DNA of 64,000 bases from Aphelenchoides besseyi (taxonomy: Eukaryota > Nematoda > Chromadorea > Rhabditida > Aphelenchoididae), in the NCBI GenBank assembly GCA_024699855.1, contig JAMPIQ010000003.1, positions 7,440,001 to 7,504,000 of the forward strand. The letters are read 5' to 3'. The notes under the pieces were generated by a model that worked only from the letters and a program-made list of their open reading frames with translations, made no database searches and was not told the origin of the DNA. A program made the position numbers and the translations under genes. Positions 12,983 through 26,035 of this stretch are shown piece after piece. Positions within the stretch are counted from its first letter, which is position 1; every line of letters begins with the position of its first letter.

Positions 12983-13960
12983 ATGTCATCGTCAACAGGC
13001 GAACCACCTCCTCAATCCTCGGCCACAATCAATCCTTCGATTGTAGGCGAGAAACGAAACTCACAGAACAATGTCGACGATTGCAAACCTTCTACGAGCA
13101 AACTGACCACCGCTGAGAAGGCTCAGAAAATTGCTGTTTCCAATTCAAGTCCAATTGTCAAGCGCTTCGACAGAAAGAGTGGTTTGTTCGATTATTTTTC
13201 TTTTTACTCCTTAACTTCATTGCACTGTAATTTATCAAAAAATTTTTGACAAAAACAAGTGACTTTGTATAACAAAAACAGCTTATCTCTTGCTATTTTC
13301 CATTGAATAAACTTCGTTTATTTCAGCAATCCGACAAGTTTACTCCTTTTTTCTCGATGCACTGATAACAAACACTGTGGTCAAATGCCATCGTGACATT
13401 TCGTTGAATGAAGCGGTTGGTTTGCGTTGCAAAGATGAATCCGAAATGCCCGTAACACCGAGTCTGAATCCCTACAACGGTCCATCGACAAGCAATGATG
13501 TTCCTCCATCGAGTAGTTCCAAAAAACAGATCGAATGCGTTTGCTACGCTTGTAAACGAGTGATTGCCGCCTCTCGTTTAGCACCACATTTGGAAAAGTG
13601 TATCGGTTTGGGTCGCAATAGTTCGAGGTTGGTTTTCTTCACGTTGCAGTTCTTTGATTCTGTCGATTCAGAGTCGCTCGGAAACGTTTGGCTACCTACA
13701 CTACTTCGGCTGTCATAACGTCTTCCAGTGCTTCATCTTCACCACGAGTTCGTCAAGTCTCGAATACAACAATTGATATTGATGCCATGGAGGCCGAAAG
13801 TGTCGGTGATTTGGACGATGCAGATTGGTCCACTCAGTTGCTAAGCACACCGCCCAAACGTCGACGAACTCAGACATCCAACGGCAATTCGAGTTCACGT
13901 GGCGATTCACTAGTACTGCCACCACCAACCCGCTCATCATCTCGTTTTCGTCATCGCTAA
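12983..13960 (+). CDS. ATXN7L3: ATXN7L3/SGF11, SAGA deubiquitinase-module subunit
   Basis: Adaptor that holds the USP22/Ubp8 deubiquitinase in the SAGA coactivator, which removes ubiquitin from histone H2B in the nucleus. Exon 1 (12983 to about 13181) encodes a Ser/Thr-rich N-terminus. Exon 2 begins after a TTTCAG acceptor (about 13326) with an amphipathic helix, RQVYSFFLDALITNTVVKCH, matching the SGF11 N-terminal helix. The family zinc finger follows: CVCYACKRVIAASRLAPHLE with the ligands CX2C and HX3C, then KCIGLGRNSSR (about 13535-13628). A 46-nt intron leads to ARKRLATYTTS and a Ser-rich tail with PPKRRR, a likely nuclear localisation signal. The zinc-finger wording is nearly that of the animal protein, so the call is firm. 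Confidence 0.93.
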
Positions 13961-16900
13961 ATGCTTAACAAGATTTCCAACATTACGTGTGCACTCTTCT
14001 AAATCAGGCAATTCTTATTATTTCTGGAATCTCGGTGTTCGGTTCTCAAGTTGTTATATCTATGGCTCAATTGCAAACTTCTTTCAAGTCTTCGATTCTC
14101 TACCATGGAATACGAGTGGAATTATAGCTCATTTTCCAAAGAACCAAATTATTCAAAACGGCATTGATATCACTTGTTGTCTGGTGCATGGTTGTTGGTT
14201 TTATAATATCAAATAAAAGTTTAATTTCAATAGTGATGGGCATTGGATAGATCTCTTGTGTTTGAACATATCGATTACAAAACAATCCAACTCGTAGGCA
14301 CAAGGAAAGTTCTCGGTAGTGATTCCAATGGAGATTTTCATTGGGATTCTAAAAAATGTCGTCAAACGTCCTCTAACACCAAGTTTTCAACGATCTTAAC
14401 GTTTGTTTTCAAGTTTCATAAGAAATCTGCAAATGAAATCGGACGATCATCGCGTGTATTTGCACTACGTGATCGTATTCTGGTGGAATGTCGAACAGGT
14501 GAAAGCGGAAGAGAATCGGAGCATAAGATTCCGTTGACGGTCAGCGACCGAAATCTGTCAACGAGAAAAGTAATGAGATTAAACTCACGAATCGACTCAA
14601 GAAGCTCGTCAGTGAGTGACCTTTTCGTGGAATCAATCGCAGCGACTTGACGTGTTTGAATACAAAAAATCGGACTAATCCAATGCGTCAAGCGGCGGCG
14701 AGAATTAAACTTCGCACTTGAAGTACATAGTCGAATGTCATCCCGAAAGCACTGAGTCACTGGGTCGGTAGTTTTGAATAGAATGAAGATTCTACGTCAA
14801 TTCGAACCACCTTTGACTCAACCTCGTTTTATCTTCGTAAAAACCTATTGATTACGTGGATTTGGAATCTGTCGAGTTTTTCGGGTTTGGATTTTCGTTT
14901 CTTGTAAATCTGTCGCGACAAAGGTAATGAATAACAAACGAGCTGTCCGATCGTTTTCAATGACGCGGAGGGTCGATTTCACTTTCGCAGTCCGATGCCA
15001 TCGAGTGAAATGGCGGGCGAAGATGTAAATGTGGATGACGGGCTCACCTTGACTGTCGATGCGAAGAGATCGATGGCGTGAGGATGAAAACAAACCACCT
15101 AAGATGGAAGCAGAGGAAGACGTGAATTCGAATCGCCGGAATATCGCCGAGCGTGAAACAGCGGGTTTTGGGTCGTTGATTGTACGTTATGATTATTGCG
15201 GTCGATTTCATTTTCGACATTTGAGGTTGTTGTACTTCGCGTTCGTTTCTGCTCAATTAGACAGAAATAAAAACGTTTGTGCATGTCGTTCGAACATCGT
15301 AATAATGTCAACTTCCATTTCACGGCGTTGAGGCCGGAGCGACCTTTCACGAGAGTTATTTTCTCGCTTTAAAAGTCAAAAACTTTTTGGGCCGATACCT
15401 TCAATCTCAATGGCTTTCTAGAATTCCATTTGAGCTACCGGCGAATGGTTCACATTTGAATGCTAAGATTGTTTTCGTAAACAAACCGCATCTTGTTTTC
15501 CATTGATTGCTTCGGCTTCTGTTTCCACACAGCAGGATGGCCGTCTGTCTGAAGGTAACGGAAACCGTTCACCGGAAATCAACGTGATTCAAATGCACGT
15601 TGACACAAAGAAGTGCGGGTGGTACGAGTTTTCAGGATTCGATCTCTCAGCTTCTGACGTAAAGATGTGTATGATTTCGGTTGAGTTCGCAAAAAAGTTG
15701 TTTCCAGCTGTTTGTTATTGTTTTTATTGATTACGAAAGAATCCAGTTGCTTCAAAGTTACCATTTCAATTCCAACATCGACTTCTGAATCGTCTTCGAT
15801 TTTAATTGTCCGAAAGCAGACGATCTTCTCACTTTAAGAAGCCCGCCGCCTCGAACTCATCCGCTCGGATTAATAAGCGGATCAGAAGCGCACGCTGCGT
15901 TTTCTGGACGTCTCTGTTCTTTTGGTTGACCGCCGCCAAAGATCATAAGGAACGTTTGTGCAATTCGCTTGTTCTTTCCGCGCAATTACTGCGCTCTGTT
16001 TTCGTCCACAATCTTTACGCTCTCAATTGTTTTTCTTTGCGGAATAAGCGCGAATGTCTAGAAGGTTACTCAATTTCATGAGGCTAATGAAGTTGTATTC
16101 GCATTGGTGATCTCCTCGTATGCTTATTTCTTTTGGCCACACTTCTTCAGTTCAATGGTTTTGATGCTCAAAGTTTCTGTTTTCTGCACGTTCCTTGTTT
16201 TTGATTCCACGCACGCTCAGAGGTTGTTCAATCAAGAAAAAAGCCAATTTGCTTCAATGAACAACGAGTTTGAAGTCGAGAGTCCCGATCTGTAGAGTTC
16301 GCTTTTTGTTGTCACTTCAAAAATGAAGTTGAACTCTCGACGGTTGAAACGAGGTCGAAAATATTTTGGTGACAGTCGCCAACGAAGTTTTCTAATTCGA
16401 AATTAATTGGACGTTTATATGAGCAGCACCCACTTTTGTCAGCTTCTTTTTGAAGTGTTTGTCTTTGGTTGAATGTTGTAAACAAGATCGTTTTACCCTC
16501 ACAACCCATTTAATTTAACTGCCGAGCTTTCGAAACTCAAACGTCTATTTCGTGATTAAATGTCTTTACTTGTCGTTCAACTTCCGGAGCCATTTTAGTC
16601 GAGGACTAATGTTCCGGAAATTCAACCTTCTGATTCATCTAAACGAACACAGGAGTTTGTCCACAACAGCGTTCTTAAATGGGCAGATAGGTCAAGGATA
16701 CACGACGCGAGTTGGCCCTTGACCCTCAATAAGAGATCGCCATTTAAATACGTCAATTAAGTACGATTTCCACGACGTTCCTTTACATCACGCAGTAATA
16801 CTCATTACCGTTCCTTTTGCTAATCTTTATCCATCTATTAAGAGATTTCATCTCAAGAAAACAAACGACAATGATTGGGTTTCCTTTTTGTGTGTGACCG

Positions 16901-17257
16901 ATCAAAAAACTATTTCAGATCGTTTTGTTGTCCGATTTCAGTGTTCTTTAATCTTGTCTGATCGTCAAAAGATTCATTTCAAGGACGTTGAGGTTACGAG
17001 TACGTGTTCTTTCTCTCTTATTCACAAATAAGATATATTCTGGAATGTTCAATTACTCGTATGAACATTAACTGGTTGCCCCCTCAAGAGCACCATTTCC
17101 GGTATATTTCCATTGATGTTTCAGTCATTTAACGCGATCCACAACTATTCAAATTAGCTCGTGACTGTGTTTGTGGATTGAATAAATTCAATAGCTCATC
17201 TCCTTTTCAACATCCGAGTTAAAAGACCTAATCACTGGTTTAAATATAACGTTTTAG
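13961..17257. other. 3.3-kb stretch with no recognised gene
   Basis: Both strands carry medium open frames (up to 135 codons near 14243-14650), but none shows a domain, a codon pattern or paired splice sites that I can support. No tRNA-like cloverleaf was found by eye. The right end is the 5' flank of the PTR gene. Confidence 0.5.
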
Positions 17258-20200
17258 ATGCGATGTATTCCGACACTGGACAAACCGTTGATGCGGCTAT
17301 TTGCGTGGTTCACAGAAAACTACTTAGTTGACTATTATCCGATCTTCATCGCCTTACCGCTGCTTCTTACCGCCTTTTTGGGCTTGGGTTTTCGTCGAAT
17401 CCAAGAACTGACGATTCTGGACGCCAAAGTTCTATATACGCCCGCATCATCGCCATGTTGGCACGAAGAACAAGTGTTATCAGAAGTACAAAACCGACGC
17501 AGAATCGCTTTAATTGTCCTAGTTTAGTTGTGGCCAATTCGACCTAATGAATTTCTACCGGAACGTACCTTTCAATGGCAGCGATACGTCTATTTGGTTG
17601 TTCATGGGAAGGAAATCGGAGGTCGCGGCTCACATTCCTATCCGAACATCCTTGATGACAAATATTTGAACGAAATTGAAATGCTCGAAGCCGATCTAGC
17701 TGGAAATGTTGCGGTGGGAAGTCGAAAAAGTTGGAAGACAAACTCCACCGCAAATATTCGCGACATTGTGAAGTTCGAGGTTTGAAGTTGTATGTCTTCC
17801 GTGTAACAGTAAACTTAAAGGACATCTGTTTGAACTGGAACGGCGAATGTTACAGGCAGACGGGAATCATAAATTTGTTGAAGAAACGAATTGACTTTGT
17901 GAGCTCATTTTACACGTAAACTAAATCGATGAACTTGCAGGAAAGTCACGGAATCGGAATAACCTATCCGAGAGCAAACACAAAAGGAAATCCGATTTAT
18001 TTAGCTTTTAATGTCGGTGGAGTTGAAACCTACAAAAACGATTCGATAAAAGTAAGGAAAGCCGAAAAAGAAGTCAATCGAATGTTGTAGGTTGCCAAAG
18101 GAATGCGGTTGTTTTATTTTCTACGGTTTGATACTCCCGAACTAAATGAGATGTCAATCGAATGGGAAGATGCAGCGGAACGTTACGTCAAAGAAAAATG
18201 GGCGAACAACAAACTTTTAGAGGTAAATTGGTTCTTATACCAATTCCAATAGAAATGTTAAGGTTCATGTCAAACACTCACGAATCTATGATCAAGGACT
18301 GACAAGGAATGCGAATAACTTGAAGCCTTATTTTGCTGTTACGGTCATTGTACTCATCACTTTTACCACCTTGTACGCGTTGAAATGGATGTTCAACGGA
18401 GATTTCTCATTTTGTTCGATTCGCATCGATTGGCTTCGCTCCAAACCGATGCTCGCACTCGGCGGAGTTCTATCTTCGGGGATGGCAATAATCAGTGGTA
18501 TTGGTCTATTGTTGAATTGTGGAGCGTTCTTTACTGAGATAACACTTGTCGCTCCGTTTTTAGTGCTGTGTAATAACAACTAATGCTGCAATAGAGTAAT
18601 TTAATGTTTAGCAATTGGAGTTGACGATATGTTCATTGCCGTAGCCGCCTGGCACAACACCGAATTGAAATATCCGGGTCGTGGAAAAGAGCAATTGAAG
18701 AAAAGAATGGTGGAAGCAATGAGTGAATCATCTGGTAAATTAAGGAAAAACTCAAGTTTATTTGGATGCTATGATTTAGTTGCTATCTTCATAACATCAA
18801 TCACAGATGTTATTTCGTTCGCTGTCGGTTGTTATACGGACATTTTGGCTGTTCGAGGATTCTGTATGATGACGTAAGGTTTTTAGTCGTGTACAAATTA
18901 GGACTATTCTTTAGATCTGCGTGTATGTTCTTCACATTTCTTTACCAGGTAACAGTTGCAGTTAACTGTCACTAAAATCATTTTAGATCACGTTTTTTGC
19001 CGCTCTTATGGTTGTCAGTGCGAAAACTCAGATGTCGCAACGAAACGCTTGTTTTCCGTGTCTTCACGCCAAAGATCACTACTCGGATGATACTTCGGCC
19101 CAACGAGAGTTTGCAAATCATCGACGAAAAAAACGACCAACAAAAGACGCCGAAACCGAACGTCGATTAGCTCAAGCCGTTGTAACGGCCGTAGATTCGG
19201 CTGAGGCTAAACGCCGAGCAATGGAAAGACAACGATGTCAACAACCACAAGCTTTCATTAGTGCTTACGAACCTCAGACTGGCAACTCCACCGGAAGCTC
19301 CTCTCCATCAACTTCAAACTCTTCATCGGAGTACAATTTGGCATCGAAATCTCGCGGAGTCATGGGAGAATTCTTACGGTAAAACTCACAACTATGATGA
19401 ATGTAAGGTTTTGATTTAGCAACTATTACATTGATTTGATTCTCAATTGGAAGACCAAAATTTTGATGTTATTTGTTTTCATTGCCTATCTCTCACTGTC
19501 AATTTGGGGGATTGTCAATATGGAACAAGGTTTAGATTACGAGAAACTACTCTTAAAAACTGATCCACTTGTACGAACCGTTAGCGTAGAGATCGAATTG
19601 TTTCATGGTGGCGATCAGGTTGGCCATTTAACATTCAGATGAAAACTCAAGACTTTTAGATTGAAATTGCTGTACCCAAAGCACCCGATATGAGACTGTC
19701 GAAGAATCGGGCATTGATAGAGAAAATTGTTCGAGAATTCGAAAGCATCGAGTACTCAATCGGGGCAAAAGGAACGCAGATTTGGACACGCGAATACATG
19801 AAATACGCAAATCAGACTGAATCATTTCTCAAAGACGATTTCGATTCATGGATTCGAGGGGTGTACGAATGGTCTCAGCTATTTGCTTATTACAAGTTAT
19901 GGTGAGTAATCGGGCCTGGAAAGCCATCATTTGATTACTTTCAGGTCACAGGATTTTGTTTGGTTAAATGAAAACGATCCGAATCCTGATGCTCTTCGAA
20001 TGCAATCGTTTCGTTTTCGAATTGGAGTCACGGAGTTTAACACACCCACCGATTTGGTTCGTGTAACTCAAATGCTCAGGAACATAGCGGCAAAGTATTC
20101 GGAACTTGGGATCGTTACTTATCAGCAAAGTCGCTCGATTGCCGACCAACTGAACGTTCTTTTGCCGAACACAATTCAAAATGATTTTCTCGCCATGCTT

Positions 20201-21881
20201 TGTATGATCATGATCTCACTTCTGTTTATACCAAATCCAATTTGTAAGTTCACAGCCCTGCATATATTTCAATTATATTCTAGGTACCTTCTGGATTACA
20301 ATTGCAATGATAACAATTGACATTGGTAGGTTTATAAAAGAGATCTACATTATTGCAACAAGTTAAACTTATAATGAAAATGCGGTTTGCGAAACGTTTT
20401 AATGACAAGGAAATGCTTAAATATACCCGAAAATAACAGGCAGCAAAAATTATTCAATAGAAGTGAATGGAGTGGAGAAAATTGCGTTCCGGTTGTTCGG
20501 CATCCAAATTCACTAAGATGTCGTCAATCTCATCGTCCAAATCGTTGGCTGATTGCAACTGAAATTCGAACCTAACACTTGGATCTCTTCGTTTACTCAC
20601 TGTTTCGCAAACACTTCGAACAACCAACGCTCCAATCACAGCTTCTTCGTGCGTATCTCGTATGTCCACGTTGATTATGTGAACAAGATGGCCGCTTAGA
20701 GAGGGACGTTTGTGGAAGAAGTCGACAATCTGCAATAGAAACTTAAAGAAGTAAAGAACGAAGAGATACCTGATCATAAACACGCTCTTCTAAACAAATG
20801 ATCACATCAAATTCTTCTTGGATTCTCTGGAACTTCTGTGGTCGATCCTTAATGCGTTTGTTTCGTTCCAACATTGCCAACAGTCCATTTTTCGTGTATC
20901 TAAATTGTTGTTGCCGAAAAAGACTAAGATTCGTAAACCTACAGGTCCCGATTCTTTGTGTACAGATCTTTTTGAATCTCAGCATATGTCATCTGATCGA
21001 AATCGTAAACGTTCGGTTTGTCAGCGGCAGGTCCTGGCAGTTTGACGGCCGTTCCGGAACCAAAGGATTCGACCAGAAATCCGCGACTCGCAACTTGCTG
21101 ATGGGCTTCCATTGAGCGGTTCATGTTCGACGAGCAGCTAATGGCAAATCGAAGTTTTCCATTCTTGTAAGGCGGTCGAATTCGCGGATTTAACTCCAAG
21201 TTCTTTTCAACCATCTAAAACTCAAATTAAACAAAAAGTCAACTACTTTTGCGTGTATACGAAACATATTTTAGGAGTCATTGGTTTTCTATCTCTTTGG
21301 AGCGTAAAATTAGATCCCATATCAATGATTACGGTATGAATTTTAAACAATTCAGACTTTTAATTGATTTCAGCTGATTCTGTCAATCGGCTTCTCAATT
21401 GAGTTTAGTGCGCATGTGACTTATGGTTTCGTAAGCAATGAAAACAATCTGTCGCCTCGACAAAGATGCATTGATACAATGGAGAAGTTGGCATGGCCAA
21501 GTAAGTGATGTAAATAAATGCTTTCAATAAACAAGCTTATGTTTAGTGGTTCATGGCTCAATGTCAACCATCCTAGGGGTTTTGGTCTTAGCTTTTATCA
21601 ATTCGTGAGTTAAAAACAAAAGCTAAGAATACGCATAAACGTGTTTCAGATACATGGTGCTTGTATTCTTCAAAACAATCTTTCTGGTTCTTGTCGTTGG
21701 AATATTTCACGCGCTTGTGCTTCTGCCAATCGTTTTACACGACACGGCGCCGCTGACTGATCGGTTGAGTGCGTGGATGGAAGAGAAATATCGAAAAAAA
21801 CGAGGAAGAAGGAGAAACGAACCAAACTCCGTGTTTATCGTAGTCAACGAAACGACAAACAACGAAGTGAAGACCGGGTAG
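17258..21881 (+). CDS. Patched-related (PTR) protein with sterol-sensing domain
   Basis: Multi-pass membrane protein of the Patched/RND superfamily; nematode PTR proteins act in cuticle, moulting and epithelial processes. The ATG at 17258 directly follows a TTTTAG. The N-terminus ([20 protein letters not shown], first membrane helix) leads, over a 42-nt intron (17486-17527), to [15 protein letters not shown] and over a 41-nt intron to [15 protein letters not shown], the conserved PTR luminal motif. The sterol-sensing domain covers about 18320-19000 with [17 protein letters not shown] second luminal domain and a second helix bundle ([33 protein letters not shown]) end in a short basic tail. 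The intron 20326-21274 (949 nt) is far longer than the rest and contains SSU72 on the opposite strand. All exon joins I checked keep phase. Confidence 0.96.
20454..21214 (-). CDS. SSU72: SSU72 RNA polymerase II CTD phosphatase, nested in a PTR intron
   Basis: Phosphatase that removes phosphate from Ser5/Ser7 of the RNA polymerase II C-terminal domain and takes part in 3'-end processing in the nucleus. The active-site loop CSSNMNRS (CX5R) is at about residues 27-33, followed by MEAH and [20 protein letters not shown], almost identical to animal SSU72. Three short introns are seen, one joining RDL to YTKNGLL, one after EERVYDQ (38 nt) and one after VCET. The protein ends HSIHFY, as the family usually does. 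The ATG (21214) directly follows a TTTTAG acceptor-like site. The whole gene lies inside PTR intron 20326-21274 on the other strand, with about 128 bp and 60 bp of intron left on the two sides. Confidence 0.97.
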
Positions 21882-22560
21882 AAAACGAATTTGCCTCCCG
21901 ATTTCAAACATTCCCGCACATTTCTTGACTTTAATCACAAATCTCATTGTCTTTTCTGAACTGTTTCGAATGATAAAAGTCTTTCAATTACTGCGAAAGT
22001 GTGTTCGAAGCCAATAGAACGATTCGGTCGACGAACATCAAGTTCCTTTTCGTCGAACCGCAAAACTGCGTCACGTATGAAGATAAGCGATCGCTCAAAT
22101 CAACGAATCTGTTCGAATTGAAGTTAATATCAAATTGCACGGTCGTATTGTTTATTATGATTATCTTTGCATTCAGATTCTTTTGCACACAACAATCATT
22201 GAGAAACACTTCAACCGCGACTTTGAAAAGAGAAATAACCTAGGAAAGAGTATCGTTCCTATGAATTTGCTCACGAAAGCGAACACTTTGAAGGAGCACC
22301 GAGTTATTTCCCGAACAGATGTACACGAGTGGAAACGTCAACAAAAAAGCATTTTATATCAAACCAAAAACCGATGGTTGTCACCCAAAAAGAAACAACC
22401 AGTAAAACGGATGTGGATTGTTCACACTATCAAATGAACTAATTTGAGGGATAGAAAAGGCGAGAGAATATTAAAGCAACTGAGAATAAGAAGTCAACAT
22501 TAAACCCGAGATTTTAAACAGATTTACATTTGAGTTAACGTTCCAACTTCATAACCGATA
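21882..22560. other. Intergenic between convergent PTR and ZNF598
   Basis: Open frames at 22001-22243 and 22135-22437 overlap here, but no splice join keeps them in one frame and no domain is recognised. Probably the facing 3' flanks of PTR and ZNF598. Confidence 0.5.
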
Positions 22561-25297
22561 TTAACCGAGACCGGGTGGCATCTGGAGGCCTGGAGGAGGA
22601 GCAAGGTCTAAATCAGCGCCCAGATTAAACGATTCTGATGAGCTGTGACAGACCTAAGTTTGCGAAACCAGGAGGTGGCATAACCGCGTGATTGGTTGGT
22701 GGAATGGAAGATCCCGAGCTCGTCGGTTCGTCCGTCATCGCATGTTCGCGTTGAATTGTTGTTGCTGATGGGCGTTGTTTGTCGTTGTTGTAATTTTGTC
22801 CCAAAAGCGATTCGATTCGTGCATTTTGACGTTCCGTTTCCGAACGTACTGACGTTGAATGAGCTTTAAACTGTTGCATGAGCTTAAATAGAACGACTGA
22901 GCAAAAGATTCCAACGTTCAACTCACTAATTCAAGCATCGGATCGTTTGTATCTGATGGATGGTTCTCGTCGGCATTTTCTTCGAGATACTTCAAATCGG
23001 CTTCTTTTTGCTCTTTCTCTTCGCGTTCTTTTCGATTTGCTTCGGCAAGCTCGGCCAGAAACTTTTCGTGAGTTAAACGTTGTTGTTTCTTCTAATTTAA
23101 GCATTCAAATTAACGTTCGAATGATTTTTACTTACCAGTTCTTCTTCCTCGGCGAGCTTTCGTTTTTCTTCGTCTTTGGCCATTTTCTCGGCTTTCTTTT
23201 GTTTCGCCTTCTTTTGTTTTGCTTTTATTGCCGTGGATGAGAGCCATGCCTCGACCGTGTTATCATCAGTTGGACTTCCGACCACTGCCAGCGCGTCGAA
23301 TTTCGATGTAGTCGAGTTGGTTGGAACTGAGTGTTGTTCATCGAAACGTTTCTGTAGCGATTCGGGATTTACGGTTTTCTTTTTCGGCTCTTTCTTCTTT
23401 TTGCTTGTGATTGGAAGCGCAGGGAATTCGTCCGGTGGTTCGGGAAGACCCAATTCACGGGCTTCAAGTTTGCGTCGCATATTCTCCGGCCAAACCTGAG
23501 GCAACGGAATGATTCGTTTGCGAGGGGCTTCGGCTTCCACTTTCTTCTTTTCAATCGGTGGTTTTGGCGGCTGTTTAATCTAAACGGTTTGTTTTTTACG
23601 AGTTTCGTAGATTTGAACGCACTTTATTCAATTTTCCTTGGCCCCAAACTCCGGTTGTGGACACTCCCGATGACGAGGGATTCGATGGCGCTAAAGTCGG
23701 AAAATGACTGTTTGATCCGAGTTGTTGTTGAACCGGAGGTTCGGCATTTAGAGCGGTGCGATTTCGTGCTGCTTGAACATCAGACTGAAAGTTTTGAATA
23801 ACTCTGATTTCACCTAACAAAACTTACTCGCCAATTCGATCCCACTCCAAAGTGATTACTCGCCGACGAAGGCGCCAAAGATGGAAAATCAGCTTGACGA
23901 ACAGTCGGTGGAGGAACCAAGATCACTGGTTGGCCGGAAAATTGAGCCGATGGAATGATGTTGATTGGAGCTTCACGAGGCGGATGACTCGACGGTACGA
24001 CGGAGATACCCGACGAAGTGTGGTCGGCCAAACGTCGTGGTGGCGATGTATAACGGGAGGTGTTGCGAGAGAACTGAAAATCGATTTGAACATTTCGATC
24101 AGTTCCGCCGTGTTGTTCAATTTTGTGAGCATTCAAATCGACTTCATTCCGGAACACAATGCCCAACGAAACACAGTTCGGCTCCAAACATGGATGGTGA
24201 GCAGTTTTGTAGTGTCGATGTACTTGATCGATACGACTAAACGAAATCAATTATGATCGAATGACCTTACAAGTTACCTGAAAAAAGTGTTCGCACCGGT
24301 TTCTTGGGCACACAACGTGCAAAAAAAGTGGTTCTTACGTGAGTGCATAAACAATGCTTCTTCATCGTAGTAACGTTCGTTGCAGAAACGACAAATAGGA
24401 TGATGATTTGAAATGTGGCTTTTTAGTTCGTTACTCGTGTAGATCTCTCGATCTTTTGGCAGTAAATTCAAGTTCTCTTCGCAGCTGAAACGAACAGTTA
24501 TCATCGTGAAATAGAAATTTGCGCTTACATATGACAATAAAACAGCTGGTGAGTGCCGATATGTTGTTTGAGTGCGACGAAAGTTGGAAACTCTGCAAAT
24601 TGACCGCGTTTCGAGCAAACAACACACGAGTTAGCAATCAGTTTGTCGTAACAATCCGCAACGTGCACATCCTCAAAAGCGATATCGTGCTTTCGAAGAT
24701 CGGGATGTGGAATAGCACAATTCGGAATCTGAAATGTACTCCAGTCCACATCCGGTGGTCGATTAACAAAGAACATCTGAAATAACCGAGTTTCGCGATG
24801 AATTCTCGAAAGTTTGCTACTATTGGAACAGCATCCCGACAAGCGTGACAGGTGTTCGATTTCCCTTGACATCTCATTCGAATCACGCATTCCATGCACG
24901 CTGGATGACGACAAGTTCCGAGCCCAAAGATGTCCGAATTTTGGCAGCACAAAATGCACTCCTCTTGACTCGCATTCATTGGTATTCCGTTGTGATCGGT
25001 ACGATCCTGTGAACCAAAGACATGTAAACAAAACAATTCGAATACTCACTTTGATCTTCTTTTTGTTGAACTGTTTGTTATCACGATGATAGTGATAGTT
25101 TCGATTTCCCCTTGAGCCGCTGCTGCTTCCACCATAATGTCCGGACGATCCACGATTTCCATTGTCGTGTCGATTCTGACCGCCACCATTCGTAGACGAG
25201 TTGTTGTTTCGTCCACTTCCTTAAATGAACAATAACAAATGAAGCCAGCGAACTGTTTACCACCACGTCCATGCGACTGACTTTTGGATGTTTCCAT
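22561..25297 (-). CDS. ZNF598: ZNF598/Hel2 RING E3 ubiquitin ligase
   Basis: Cytoplasmic E3 ligase that ubiquitinates 40S proteins on collided ribosomes and starts ribosome quality control. From the N-terminus: a basic Gly/Ser/Asn-rich leader (ATG 25297), the RING CILCCQNSDIFGLGTCRHPA through TCHACR (about 24865-24970), then C2H2-type fingers including VCSKRGQFAEFPTF with HIGTH, HPICRFCNERYYDEEALFMH, and DQVHRHYKTAHHPC, CVSLGIVFRN (about 24140-24250). A low-complexity middle carries short LVPPPTVRQADFPSL and SNSHFPTLAPS motifs, as in this family. A Lys/Glu-rich coiled region (EKMAKDEEKRKLAEEEE) and a Pro/Gly-rich tail close the protein. The last exon reads to TAA at 22561 only if a short intron is removed near 22640-22670; otherwise the stop is at 22625. 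Confidence 0.94.
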
Positions 25298-26035
25298 CTT
25301 TTCTTGCAGCTTTTCGCGGTTGTTGCTGATGATGAGCTGAAATGGATCGTCAGGTCAGGACTCGAAAAAACGCAAAACAAATGGAGATCACACAATTGAA
25401 TGCACAGAGAAACTCGCGATTTCGAAACCACCAACGCGAACTTCCGCCTCCTTTCGATCATTCAGCCGACGCCTTCGGTGGCTTTCACGTCATTCGTTGG
25501 ACTGCAAAGATCGGAGGTTTCAAAACGCTCGTAAAATTCAAATCGTCCCATATGAACGCATGTTCGAGAAGCCGAGTGAGAAGTATGAGTGGAGATACCA
25601 AATTCGTTTTCATCAGAATTCCAGAAAACAAACAAAAAACAGCAAAAGTGTCTTCCTATCAAGCGAGTGAAAAGCCTCGTGTCGACGCAATTCGTCTGAT
25701 CGATTGGCCACAAACAATGATTCTGTAGTTGTCGTCCGACCTGTTAACAAATTTTGTCGATTGACTGGTTATCTTGCTGAACCGTTTCGTGCTTTCAACT
25801 TTATGATCATAAACACATTCCAAAGTAAAAAAGAGTATAACAATTGAGTTGACTATCGACATTTAGACTCGACAGAATAGTTAGAGGAGCGAGAGAGAAC
25901 AATAACTTTAGTTTATAACCAATTCTAAAGAGAAGCATATTCCATAAACAAACGTGTAAACGTTAATAATTTAAAAATCGCAACAAATTTAATAAAGAAC
26001 AATGAAGGGTATTACAGTTAAAATCAAATTATTAA
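25298..26035. other. Intergenic between TCERG1 and ZNF598
   Basis: Both neighbours are on the minus strand, so this holds the TCERG1 3' end and the ZNF598 promoter. The minus-strand sequence has a TTTCAG about 40 nt before the ZNF598 ATG. Otherwise nothing recognised; it becomes AT-rich from about 25900. Confidence 0.5.

Noticed and set aside
14243..14760. Overlapping frames on both strands (135 and 114 codons)
   Set aside because: Mutual shadows with no recognisable product and no splice support.
22001..22437. Two overlapping plus-strand frames that might form a two-exon gene
   Set aside because: The only usable GT donor gives the wrong phase for the second frame, and no domain is present.
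23176..23499. Plus-strand open frame of 107 codons with Phe/Ser-rich composition
   Set aside because: It is the antisense shadow of the Lys/Glu/Ser-rich part of ZNF598.
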